Shown piece after piece: positions 12,501-19,339 of a stretch of 19,437 nucleotides of DNA. Both the position numbers and the translations under genes were made by a program. Source of the DNA: Acanthaster planci (taxonomy: Eukaryota; Echinodermata; Asteroidea; Valvatida; Acanthasteridae); contig NW_019091481.1 of assembly GCF_001949145.1 (NCBI RefSeq), forward strand, positions 190,613-210,049. Direction: 5' to 3'. Each line of letters starts with the position of its first letter. Position 1 is the first letter of the stretch. The notes beneath the pieces were generated by a model, which worked only from the letters and a program-made list of their open reading frames with translations, was not told the DNA's origin and searched no databases.

Positions 12501-15500
12501 TTTCCAAATACTAACTCAAACAAGACAAAAACTTCTTACAGCAATGTACTCTGCATCTCTCTCGTACAAGTCAGCCAGTTTATGCATAAGCTTCCCACGT
12601 TCATGAGCATCCATTGTGCGCCATGGCGTTCCAAGTTTGACGGCCTCCCGAGCTGCCTTCACTGCCAAATCAACATCAGCCTTTAAAAAAGCAACAGATA
12701 TCACGTCAACAATTTCAGTCCCCTCTTTTCACAATCTCTTTATCCCCTAACTCATGGCCACTGCAAGAACACTCCAACAATTTGTTACATTACCTCAACC
12801 AAATGCGTGTAGCCAGTTTACAGCCAGTATAAAAAAAAATCGAATTTGTTAACTGTAAGAAATAACTAAGAATCAAATTAAAATTTATAGAGCACAGAGA
12901 AAAACAGTTTTTGATCAAAACACAAAACATTTCTTTGACTGGAAACGTCCATGCCATGGATGAAAATGCAAATAGATTACATGTACATGCCTTCAAGAAA
13001 TCTGGACATGTTGGAAGCACCTCCTTTAGTTGCCATGGTTAAATATATGCTCTTTTACTCACTGCAACTAGCAGATGAATTGCGGAAGTCCTTCTTGTTT
13101 GTTACAGATCTTAAACTTGTAGCTTAATGGCTTAGTAGACTTTTCCTATTAATTCTAGCGCATCAGGGTTGCTCAACAAAAAGTAGATGGTCATATTTCA
13201 CTTTACCTTGCCCCCTTCTTGAATGTCACATATCTTTTCTCCTGTCTGGGGGTTGATGGTTGGGAAGGTTTTTCCACTGACTGAGTTCACAAACTCATTG
13301 TTGATGAACAACTAAATTTTAAGAAAATGAAATAAATTGGCAATTATGAGTACTAACATCCCTTTCTGCTCTGAAGGATAAACATCCTCCCCTGCCAGCA
13401 AAAATTTCAAAACAAAACAAATAATTTATATTTTTCTTAAATGATATGTACATGTATAGATAGATCTTATGGTAGGATGAGTGACGCTAATTTATAGAGG
13501 CACGTTGCCTGTTGTAGTGAATGCTGATGAAACACAAATGTTGACAACGTGTTACACTGTGACTGTATTGACTGAGGAGGTTGCGAAAGATGACTAGTTC
13601 ACTGCAATACTTTGTGAAATACTACCACTGCTACATTGTACATCGGTATCTAACTGAAGAATCTGACTTGATCTAAGAACAGACGGAACTACTGTATAAC
13701 TGAACTCTGAAGAATTCTCAGCTGACTGGATTGAACTACATGTACATGTAATGAACTAACGAACTGTTTATGAGGCAGGGCTACACATAGTAAATACAAT
13801 GTAACCCCATGCGGTGAGAAACAAGATGTACATTTGGCATGTTCTTCAATAAACTCTGGATGTCATTTTTCAAAACTTCTAAAAGAGTGACTTTGATCAT
13901 GTAAAATACAAATAAGCACCTTCAGATTTATAAAAATGATCATTTGGGAATAATTAGGCATACTGTGTACATTTGGTGGACATTTGGTTGGCTACCAGTG
14001 CAAATCAAATGGAGTTGAATTCATTTAAAGTTTTATGTCTAAGTATTTGCACCGAAGGACATGATTTCAAAACTTCTCTCAACAAGGACAATTCAGTATA
14101 TTTTTCAATTGATGTATTTTAAAGCACGTAAGAAATACATTGTAACTTTAAAAAAATATATAAGCCATTAAAAAAGAGCACAAAATTGACAGAAAATGAC
14201 GAGGAAATTTTGGCTCTTTTAATTCTCTTACCGTTTATAATCACTCTCACTATACCAGGTCTCATACCTTTCAACAACCGAAAATTATCTTTAAGTTTGG
14301 CTGCATCAAAAATGTACAATGAGTACAATATGTTCATTGCAAACGTCATATTTGACAGAATTTTGATGATGTTCAAGAATTTTGACAAAATATGCATGAC
14401 GTTCTAGAATACCGAAAACGCTGTCACACATAGTGCTTGAAAATTCCGTTTTTTTGGAGTTATCCACGCTGAAAATTACATTAAAATAATTAATGACTCT
14501 GCGCATTAGATTTTTATCATGAATCGTCTCAGACGTCATTTTTAAAAATGTCATTCAGTATGACCGATTTTCTTTAGAGAAACCTTGGTCTGAAGAGAAA
14601 AATCCCAGAGCGTCGCCATTCCATGGAGGGGCTCATGAATATCGAATGAAAAAGAGGGCACACTATCTGGGTTGATGTCAAGAGTCAAACAGGCCACGAT
14701 ACATAATCGGTATTTTGGACTGTGGTTTTCGGAAATGTACTTGAAGAAAATGTAATCGGTCCAGTCGTAAAAAGATGATGGTTTGGTGGTGCTTTTCTGC
14801 ACTCTTTTTTAAAGCTTATGTTGTATATGTATCGATTTTGATTTTTACTCGCTGTTTTTTTTCAGTTGATTTTTTTATACTAATGATAGAATCGAATGAC
14901 GTTTTCGACTGCCAACTTCGGGACCCGACTAATTTTGAGAGGTATTTTTTAATTTCGTGATGATGGTTTTAATATTATCACCTTTCACCACATATAAATC
15001 TGTGTAAAATAACCGGGGGGGATTATCACTCCTTGGTAAACTTTACTGGCTAGGATTTCAACAGGTTGTTCATGTCCATCAAAAATGCTGACGTTCGAGA
15101 CATTAACTAATTAACTCCAATTAAGTTGAAAGATGGACACGGCCATCACTGTTCCAGATACATGTATCAGCCATGACTTCCCTCATTACATCAGACATTG
15201 GGAATTAATTCACTGCTGTTCTCTTCAGGAAAAATGAACTCTCAGGAACCAGTCATGTACATTGTACATGTACTTACATGTAGTTGTTGTATAAAGAAAA
15301 CTTTACCAAAGGAGAATCTTAGTCAGGCATCTTCGTTTGATCCTCAAAGATGACTGTGACTCAGTGGTATCATCTTGGGAACAATGATCCTGTTACTGAA
15401 AAACTTACAGAGCCCAAGTGAAAGTAAGGCAAAGTAGGTACCTCTGTACAGGTGTGTGGGTGTATACATGTAGGTGTGTACATGTAAAAGGAAAAGTAAT

Positions 15501-18319
15501 GACTACTGAACACTGAATCTTTAAATTGGCAATCAGGATGTACATGTACATGTAAGTAATTGCAGAAATTAGGGGTCCAAAAATGTGATATTTTTGTGTC
15601 CCTGTTGCATCTGCCCTTTGTTATTTGACTTGGAAATATCACCCGAATTGATTGCAAACTAGTACTATTTTTTTGGCAGGTAATTTGCATTAATTTATTA
15701 CTCTCGGAAATTAGAAAATGTGTTCTGTACTTATAAAAATCATACGTCAGATGTGACAGGGACACGAAAAAATGGACCCCTAATTTCTGGAATTACCCAA
15801 ATTTTGGACGTTGTACCCAGACCAACCCAAAACAGACTGGATGATGTACATATGTAATTGCACTGGGAAGGTTCAGACAAATTATACTGTCCCTAAATAT
15901 CATCTCTCAAATGTTGTAAAATGCTCCCTAGCCTAAGGTACACATACATGTATGAGTTTAAACGGTGACTGAACATTTAAGATCCACTCTGGCAAAATCC
16001 AGAGTTGAAGGCTGGTTCAAGGGTCAGGTGCATGTGTAAGATGTGAGTATACAAGTAGCAGTCTTGTTATGCATTGTCTGTAGATGAAGAACATTGTACG
16101 TACATATGTACATGTACCGGTATGTGCATGGAAAATTTGTCTGTAGGGTAACCCTACCGTAGGTAGACATAGCTAAATGAGGACAAACCCAAACATCTTG
16201 TGCCCGTGTTAACTTGAGATTAAGGACTGACGTTTTCAACAGCCAGCTCTAGAGGTTTCACCAGTGACAGGTGTTCACCTGCACTTAAATACATATATGT
16301 TACAGACCTGGGAAAAGCAACGTATGCTTACTCCAAGCCTGATTCACTGCACGTTTACAATACATTGCAGTACTTTTATGGATGGCCAGTAGACATTAGT
16401 CCATGAACTGCTGGTACATGTACCTGAATATAGAAGTCTTTCAGCCTTAAGCAGCTCACAAGAAAAGTACAAATACATGTAAACCTGAAAATAAACTTTG
16501 CATTTGTGTTTTAATGAACATATGTTATACATCTAAAGAGTAAACACATCTGTCTGGAATCTTGTTCACTGGTTGTACTTTGAAAGATCTGAGATTTAAC
16601 CTTTTAACCTACACACATGCATGTGCCATACAATGCTGCATTTAACTCTTCATCCTAACCATCCAGAGAGGAGCAGGTTAGGTGTAAATGACACTGGTCA
16701 AATCAAGCTTGGGTATGGATTCTTAATTGTTGAATTACTTATCATGTAATTCTTGCTGAGAATCTACCTAATTCAATAATGTACCATGCAGAATACAACA
16801 AAAATTTAGGAAAAATCAAATTGATAACTCAGTGATGTAGATCCTGTTGGGAAGAAACCCACAATTTGACCAACAATTAGCAATTGTAATTAGCAAAATA
16901 TCATATCCTGGGGGCAGTTTACTCAGAGGGCAATTGGTAGTCTTCAAAACAGATCAGCTGATGTTTTATCTGCATACCTGCATTTCATACAATTGTGCGC
17001 AAGTAAAGAATAATCAGTTTATAATCTCCCTGGCCTTCGACCACCGGCACAATTATAATAAATACATGCACAAAAATGGAAATAGCTCTGTTTGGGGGGA
17101 AGCAGCATAATGCTCTATCAACATTCATGCTGTAAATGTACATGTACATGAGTGATTGATAATCATGTACAACATGCATGATATACTTCAGACTCTGCAC
17201 ACGGCACAAAGCTAAGACCCATAAGCACAAAGCTCAGACCCGTAAGCACAAAGCTCAGACCCGTAAGCACAAAGCTCAGACCCGTAAGCACAAAGCTCAG
17301 AACCGTAAGCACAAAGCTCAGACCTGTAAACAGGGCCCTACGTATACTCCTTTGTCGATATACTGGGCCCTGTCCCGATTGATAGGGATTTCTTTCAATC
17401 AAGTTTATTCAGGATGTCTAGGGATATATCAAACATCCGCTGGATCTTATGAGCTGAAATTGCCACGTTGAACATGTAGCACGGCTTGCTCTCCATGACG
17501 TAACACTTAACAGCTATTAGTTTTGTGCAAGTTGGGCCAAAATTCGTCCAAAGTGGGGAAAATGCCAACAGAAGGCAACATTTTTCCTTGAGATGAGGAA
17601 AACGCAAGTCTTCTGCAAATAGCAACTCCCTAGCTGGGGGAATAGCTACATAAGTAGAGAAAATACTGGTGCAATTTCAGCTCAGAAAATCCAGCAGATG
17701 TTTGATAATATCCCCAGGCATCCCAGATAAGCTTGATCAAAAAAATCACCATCAATTGGGACAGGGCCCAGTATATCGGCAGAGTATAGGCCCCCTAGGC
17801 CTACATATGATGTAGGCCTATATGATGCATGTCCTGTTTAAAACAGGTAGGTCTACACAAATCTGACCCTGCTCGAGTGTAAATGTACTCACATGTCATA
17901 TGCATGTCTTGTGAATGTGATGTACATGTAGATCTGGCAACCAATGTCTAGGCTTATTTTTTTACATAGGCCTTCATGTTCGCAGAATAGGCCTGGCAAT
18001 ATTTCAACCTGGAAAATTTAAAAGGCAGAGGACCGGAGAGCAAGGCTCTAAAATTACAAGGCATTTATCCCTCAAGCCTGTAGGGCTAAGGTCAAGGCTT
18101 TTGTCCATCACTGCAGAAAATGCTTGTCAATGTCACGCTTGTTTTCTGTGGCCCGAGTGTGGGCGGCAGACGGCGAAGAACCCCTCGGGCATACCGTGGG
18201 GCCTTCCCGGTGGCTTTCCTCGCTTTATGCATAGAGCAAGGAATGCTCTACGCTTTTATACATGTAGATCCTGCATGCCATTTACCTACCTGTGTGTACC
18301 TGACTTGTGGTGGATCCAT
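6516..18319 (-). CDS. ALDH1A: Aldehyde dehydrogenase, ALDH1/ALDH2 class (ALDH1A-like), complete 13-exon gene
   Basis: The predicted product oxidises aldehydes to carboxylic acids with NAD+, probably as a cytosolic homotetramer. ALDH1A relatives make retinoic acid from retinal. Coding exons, in transcript order: 18319-18290, 13311-13207, 12680-12540, 11654-11528, 10722-10532, 10197-10084, 9667-9565, 9387-9203, 9064-8900, 8696-8539, 7898-7824, 7059-7020, 6548-6516. They total 1467 nt, or 488 residues plus TAG. All introns are GT-AG and every phase agrees. Family residues are present: PWNFP with Asn157, KPAEQTP with Lys180, FTGSTEIG (233-238), general base Glu256 in LEMGGKSPN, nucleophile Cys290 in GECCSAGSR, Glu387 in EEIFGP, and the C-terminus VKVPQKNS. 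Length matches mature ALDH2 (500) and ALDH1A (about 500). The N-terminus has no mitochondrial presequence. Stretches such as [30 protein letters not shown] and TVFSNVT look most like vertebrate ALDH1A2. Assignment to the ALDH1/2 class is firm; the retinal-specific subclass is inferred and is weakened by changed substrate-tunnel residues. Confidence 0.95.
6549..7019 (-). other. Intron 12 of the ALDH gene
   Basis: This is a 471-nt phase-0 GT-AG intron (GTAAGT to TGCAG). I see no embedded element in it. Confidence 0.85.
7020..7059 (-). CDS. ALDH1A: ALDH exon 12 (40-nt micro-exon; residues 465-478)
   Basis: This is a 40-nt exon, phase 2 in and phase 0 out, with acceptor TTCACAG and donor GTAAGT. 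It completes Leu465 and encodes [13 protein letters not shown], aligned to ALDH2 GEYGLQAYTEVKT. Gln475 stands where ALDH2 has Glu487. Confidence 0.93.
7060..7823 (-). other. Intron 11 of the ALDH gene, holding a SINE copy
   Basis: This is a 764-nt phase-2 intron (GTGAGT to CACAG). Its middle contains a plus/minus-inverted relative of the SINE at 3785-3900; otherwise I see nothing in it. Confidence 0.85.
7310..7456 (-). mobile_element. tRNA-Ser/Leu-like SINE, copy 2 (in intron 11)
   Basis: Read on the minus strand, the head is CGGTGGTCGAGTGGTTAAG, a close match to the A-box region of tRNA-Ser/Leu (TGGCCGAGTGGTTAAGG). ATGTCTGCACTAGTAGGCAG and GAGGTCATAGGTTT follow. The B box is decayed after GGTTT. 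The body GGACAAGCACCGAGTATA and AT-rich tail match copy 1 at 3785-3900. It lies in the same orientation as the ALDH transcript. Confidence 0.65.
7824..7898 (-). CDS. ALDH1A: ALDH exon 11 (residues 440-464 plus two bases of 465)
   Basis: This exon is 75 nt, phase 2 at both ends, with acceptor CCTCAG and donor GTGAGT. It encodes [20 protein letters not shown] and IGRD. The Ser-Gly-Gly at 445-447 occupies the loop of ALDH2 Asp457-Val458-Phe459, which lines the substrate entrance. Arg463 matches ALDH2 Arg475. Confidence 0.96.
7899..8538 (-). other. Intron 10 of the ALDH gene
   Basis: This is a 640-nt phase-2 GT-AG intron (GTTAGT to CTCAG). The long ORF crossing exon 11 into it is read-through. 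No embedded element was recognised. Confidence 0.85.
8539..8696 (-). CDS. ALDH1A: ALDH exon 10 (residues 388-439 plus two bases of 440)
   Basis: This exon is 158 nt, phase 0 in and phase 2 out (donor GTTAGT). It begins [17 protein letters not shown] and continues through [16 protein letters not shown] to LQTGFV. The residue spliced across the next junction becomes Thr440 where vertebrate enzymes have Trp in the GTVWVN motif. Confidence 0.96.
8900..9064 (-). CDS. ALDH1A: ALDH exon 9 (residues 333-387)
   Basis: This exon is 165 nt, phase 0 at both ends, with acceptor TATAG and donor GTAAAC. It encodes [20 protein letters not shown], then AKLECGG and [20 protein letters not shown], ending in QEE. 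The final Glu387 is the NAD-ribose-binding residue (ALDH2 Glu399). Confidence 0.97.
9203..9387 (-). CDS. ALDH1A: ALDH exon 8 (catalytic cysteine; residues 271-332)
   Basis: This exon is 185 nt, phase 1 in and phase 0 out, with acceptor TTTGCAG. It encodes [20 protein letters not shown] and [15 protein letters not shown], ending NTESGPQ. Cys290 is the catalytic thiol (ALDH2 Cys302), flanked by Cys289 and Ser291. Compared with ALDH2 NQGQCCC, Met286 and Glu288 replace two glutamines. Confidence 0.97.
9565..9667 (-). CDS. ALDH1A: ALDH exon 7 (residues 237-270 plus first base of 271)
   Basis: This exon is 103 nt, phase 0 in and phase 1 out (donor GTAAGG). A run of T and then TAG precedes it in the sense direction. 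It encodes [17 protein letters not shown] and then [17 protein letters not shown]. Glu256 in LEMGGKSP is the general base (ALDH2 Glu268). Arg252 matches ALDH2 Arg264, a partner of Glu487 in the tetramer. Confidence 0.97.
9668..10083 (-). other. Intron 6 of the ALDH gene
   Basis: This is a 416-nt phase-0 intron (GTATTC to TTTAG) with a long T tract just before the acceptor in sense direction. No embedded element was recognised. Confidence 0.85.
10084..10197 (-). CDS. ALDH1A: ALDH exon 6 (residues 199-236)
   Basis: This exon is 114 nt, phase 0 at both ends, with acceptor TGTAG and donor GTATTC. It encodes [19 protein letters not shown], then [12 protein letters not shown], the turn that begins the coenzyme-binding GSTExG motif. 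Confidence 0.97.
10198..10531 (-). other. Intron 5 of the ALDH gene
   Basis: This is a 334-nt phase-0 intron (GTCAGT to TGTAG). Nothing else is recognised in it. Confidence 0.85.
10532..10722 (-). CDS. ALDH1A: ALDH exon 5 (residues 135-198)
   Basis: This exon is 191 nt, phase 1 in and phase 0 out (donor GTCAGT). It encodes [24 protein letters not shown], with oxyanion-hole Asn157, and KPAEQTP, with NAD-binding Lys180. The tunnel helix reads NEMFTWK where vertebrate enzymes have LLM or LVM before the Trp-Lys. By my recollection this exon corresponds to two vertebrate exons (about 62 and 129 nt), so one intron appears to be missing here. Confidence 0.96.
10723..11527 (-). other. Intron 4 of the ALDH gene
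   Basis: This is an 805-nt phase-1 intron (GTAAGT to TCCAG). It contains one 14-mer TACATGTACATGTA at 11192-11205 and a small perfect hairpin, CTTGTGAG/CTCACAAG, at 10882-10905. No gene or larger element is visible. Confidence 0.85.
11528..11654 (-). CDS. ALDH1A: ALDH exon 4 (residues 93-134 plus first base of 135)
   Basis: This exon is 127 nt, phase 0 in and phase 1 out, with donor GTAAGT. It encodes SLDTLDNG through [17 protein letters not shown]. Between the conserved LDNG and RYxxGW it is one residue shorter than human ALDH2, and its [14 protein letters not shown] replaces a normally well-conserved helix that contributes ALDH2 Met124 to the substrate tunnel. One or two serines (112/113) sit near that position. 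Confidence 0.95.
12103..12222 (+). repeat. Tetranucleotide microsatellite (GACT/GATT)n
   Basis: About 120 nt of four-base units, mostly GACT and GATT with occasional GTCT, sit in ALDH intron 3. The interspersed variants show it is an old, imperfect array. On the minus strand it gives a chance ORF rich in Ser, Gln and Val. Confidence 0.95.
12223..12242 (+). repeat. (GGGTT)4 block with G-quadruplex form
   Basis: Four G3 tracts separated by TT loops directly follow the tetranucleotide array. This fits the canonical intramolecular G-quadruplex pattern on the plus strand, which is the template strand of the ALDH gene. The complementary C-rich version would be in the pre-mRNA. Confidence 0.9.
12540..12680 (-). 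CDS. ALDH1A: ALDH exon 3 (residues 46-92)
   Basis: This exon is 141 nt, phase 0 at both ends. It encodes [20 protein letters not shown], then [10 protein letters not shown] and [13 protein letters not shown], the helical segment that follows the N-terminal strands in ALDH1/2 proteins. The acceptor is AAAG and the donor GTAAGA. Confidence 0.96.
12681..13206 (-). other. Intron 2 of the ALDH gene
   Basis: This is a 526-nt phase-0 intron (GTAAAG to AAAG). No embedded element was recognised. Confidence 0.85.
13207..13311 (-). CDS. ALDH1A: ALDH exon 2 (residues 11-45)
   Basis: This exon is 105 nt, phase 0 at both ends. It begins [17 protein letters not shown] and ends in IQEGGK, the conserved N-terminal start of the NAD-binding domain of ALDH1/2 enzymes. 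The acceptor is TTTAG and the donor GTAAAG. As I recall, vertebrate ALDH2 and ALDH1A genes also have a 105-nt second exon here. Confidence 0.95.
14119..14802 (-). other. Cluster of three overlapping unidentified ORFs
   Basis: Three minus-strand ORFs follow each other: 14802-14551 (83 aa, starts [20 protein letters not shown]), 14554-14306 (82 aa) and 14397-14119 (92 aa). The first two overlap by ATGA and the second pair overlap by about 90 nt. I recognise no domain, and a plus-strand ORF covers part of the same span. They could be a frame-shifted relic of one coding sequence or chance in AT-rich DNA. No function is proposed. Confidence 0.2.
15556..15796. mobile_element. MITE-like foldback element
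   Basis: Inverted arms of about 70 nt enclose an AT-rich centre of about 100 nt. The left arm begins GTAATTGCAGAAATTAGGGG and continues GTCC...TGTGTCCCTG. The right arm read in reverse begins GTAATTCCAGAAATTAGGGG and continues GTCC...CGTGTCCCTG. Similarity extends inward through CATCTG. No transposase is inside, and no target-site duplication is obvious. The superfamily is unknown. Confidence 0.75.
17204..17329 (+). repeat. 21-bp minisatellite, six copies
   Basis: Six exact-length units begin at 17204, 17225, 17246, 17267, 17288 and 17309. Each starts GCACAAAGCT and ends CCGTAA or a one-base variant. Units 2 to 4 are identical, while units 1, 5 and 6 carry one to three changes, as expected when an array spreads from its centre. 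Because 21 is divisible by three, both strands stay open through it, giving repetitive chance ORFs. Confidence 0.97.
17330..17799. mobile_element. Long-armed foldback element (non-autonomous DNA transposon-like)
   Basis: The left arm (about 17330-17466) and right arm (about 17669-17799) are inverted copies over some 130 nt, with a few mismatches and small gaps. Matching segments include CGATATACTGGGCCCTGTCC in both, then ATTGAT, ATCAAG(T/C)TTAT, GGATG(T/C)CT(A/G)GGGATA, ATCAAACATC and GAGCTGAAATTGC. The central 200 nt is not an inverted repeat and has no transposase. It starts immediately after the 21-bp array. No target-site duplication is clear at the ends. Confidence 0.85.
17796..17820. 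repeat. TAGGCCTA-type perfect hairpin
   Basis: TAGGCCTACAT and ATGTAGGCCTA form a perfect 11-bp inverted repeat around ATG, at the outer edge of the foldback element. It may be part of its terminus or an independent palindrome. Confidence 0.7.
18290..18319 (-). CDS. ALDH1A: ALDH exon 1 (start codon, residues 1-10)
   Basis: This short first coding exon encodes [10 protein letters not shown] and ends at a GTAGGT donor in phase 0. The last residues match the place in ALDH2 (PEVFCNQ) and ALDH1A (IQYTK) where the first intron falls just before the conserved (I/L)FINNE. The ATG has G at -3 and G at +4, and an in-frame TGA lies upstream with one other short ATG before it, so this is the first usable start in the frame. 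The exon was chosen because it is the only one I found 5' of exon 2 with a matching peptide, phase and donor. A 4978-nt intron separates it from exon 2. A non-coding upstream exon cannot be excluded. Confidence 0.82.
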
Positions 18320-18474
18320 TTCTAAGGAAACGTACACGCTCTTATAAAACCTGACCAGCCCAGACGATCAGCAACACATGTATCTGGAGACCTCGTTGAT
18401 ACGTGTGGAGTAGACAAACCTGAGTTCTATGTATGAGACTAGGCTTGCTAGCTGCATACGTGCTACCAGGGTCG
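18320..18474 (-). promoter_or_regulatory. Probable 5' UTR and proximal promoter of the ALDH gene
   Basis: This is the DNA between the ALDH start codon and the upstream foldback element, so transcription probably starts here or through the element. An in-frame TGA lies upstream of the ATG. A TATA-like TTTTATAAG is at 18342-18350 on the minus strand but is too close to the ATG to be a convincing core promoter. The assignment rests on position alone. Confidence 0.35.
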
Positions 18475-18766
18475 GCAATGCAGTGAGCATGTTACGCCCC
18501 AACTATAGCATCAGTCCCAACTACAGTTGAGACAGTCCCAACTAGAGCGCTGGAGCTGGGCCAGCCCAACTACAGCACAGAGGTCCAGTGTGTGCGCAGC
18601 AAGCATGTGCCAAGGTTCTATTGTTGCATAGACTTGGATAAGGTTGAGAAATTTTCTACAGAAATTGCTCAAAAAATAGTTAGGCCAGCCCAACTGTGGC
18701 ACTACAGTTGCGACTATAGTTGGGACTGGTGCTAAAGTTGGGGCTTACACTTGCATAACACATTGC
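18475..18766. mobile_element. MITE-like foldback element upstream of the ALDH start
   Basis: Inverted arms run from GCAATG at 18475 to CATTGC at 18766. The best-matched part is GCCCCAACTATAGCATCAGT on the left against GCCCCAACTTTAGCACCAGT on the right read in reverse, followed in both by CCCAACTA. A further paired segment, GGGCCAGCCCAACT or GTTGGGCTGGCC, lies nearer the centre. The octamer CCCAACTA recurs within the arms. No coding capacity is present. The superfamily is not identified. Confidence 0.75.
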
Positions 18767-19339
18767 TGGTGATGTGGTGATGGGTGCAGACCACTAATTC
18801 ATTAAAAGTATTAAAAGTGCCCCCGCAGTATCTTTTGAAAAGGGAGATTGTTTGGCCCCCAAAATGGTGAGATTGTTTAAGTCGTTGCCAGGATCAACTC
18901 CCTGGGTCTTTGAGCTTTCATATGAGGGCAGAAGGGCTGAAAACTACGGTTGAAAAATGATCCTAAGTGCCCGAGAACGTTGAGGGTTGCCACTTGAAAA
19001 ATGGCTGCAATCAGACTTCGGAAAAATCACTTTTTGGGGGGTGATTTTGTTTTGTGGGAATAATTAAAAATGTGATGGTTAACCCACAAAAAATTGAAAA
19101 GAAATTGAAAGATAAGTAACCAGACAAGAATTTCATTTGTGTTTCAGAAATCTCAGGGATGTTGGCGTACATGCTATTGGGCCCCGAACGGTGCTGATTT
19201 TACACTGTTTTCAATGGGGCTTGAATTAGTGGACTGGACCCTATAATGATTTTGTCCGAAACGGGCTTCCAGAGCTACTTCCAGCTAGGTCTATTGTCAA
19301 CGCGTGTCCACACATTTCCAATGGAGCAAAGACCTAGAC
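18767..19339. other. Upstream intergenic DNA, no recognised gene
   Basis: No coding sequence is supported. There is a small hairpin, AAATCAC/GTGATTT, around a TTTTTGGGGG loop near 19025-19048. Nothing else stands out. Confidence 0.45.

Larger units (their letters stand above)
11655..12539 (-). other. Intron 3 of the ALDH gene
   Basis: This is an 885-nt phase-0 intron (GTAAGA to CATAG). It holds a ten-base G run near 11998-12007, the tetranucleotide array and the GGGTT block. Confidence 0.85.
13312..18289 (-). other. Intron 1 of the ALDH gene, rich in repeats
   Basis: This is a 4978-nt phase-0 intron (GTAGGT to TTTAG), by far the longest. It carries two foldback elements, a 21-bp tandem array, several TACATGTA motifs and a cluster of unidentified ORFs, each listed separately. 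The stretches 13312-14118, 14803-15555 and 15797-17203 show no gene or element beyond scattered short repeats. Confidence 0.8.

Noticed and set aside
15370-15765. 131-codon minus-strand ORF, the longest in the window
   Set aside because: It crosses the arms of a foldback element, has simple-sequence-like residues ([18 protein letters not shown]) from TACATG-type repeats, and shows no domain.
17178-17471. ORFs on both strands with repeated HKAQTRK or VLTGLSF
   Set aside because: They come from the 21-bp tandem array, whose unit length keeps every frame open. Both strands being open at once argues against a gene.
18290-18319. A mitochondrial presequence for the ALDH
   Set aside because: The N-terminus before LFINNE is only ten residues, acidic at position 2, with no Arg-rich amphipathic stretch. 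An alternative upstream first exon was searched for and not found.
18101-18347. Overlapping plus-strand ORFs of about 75 codons opposite exon 1
   Set aside because: No domain is visible, and the span overlaps the well-supported minus-strand exon 1 and its donor.
18342-18350. TATA-like TTTTATAAG upstream of the ALDH start
   Set aside because: It lies only about 25 nt from the ATG, so a start site 30 nt downstream would fall inside the coding sequence.
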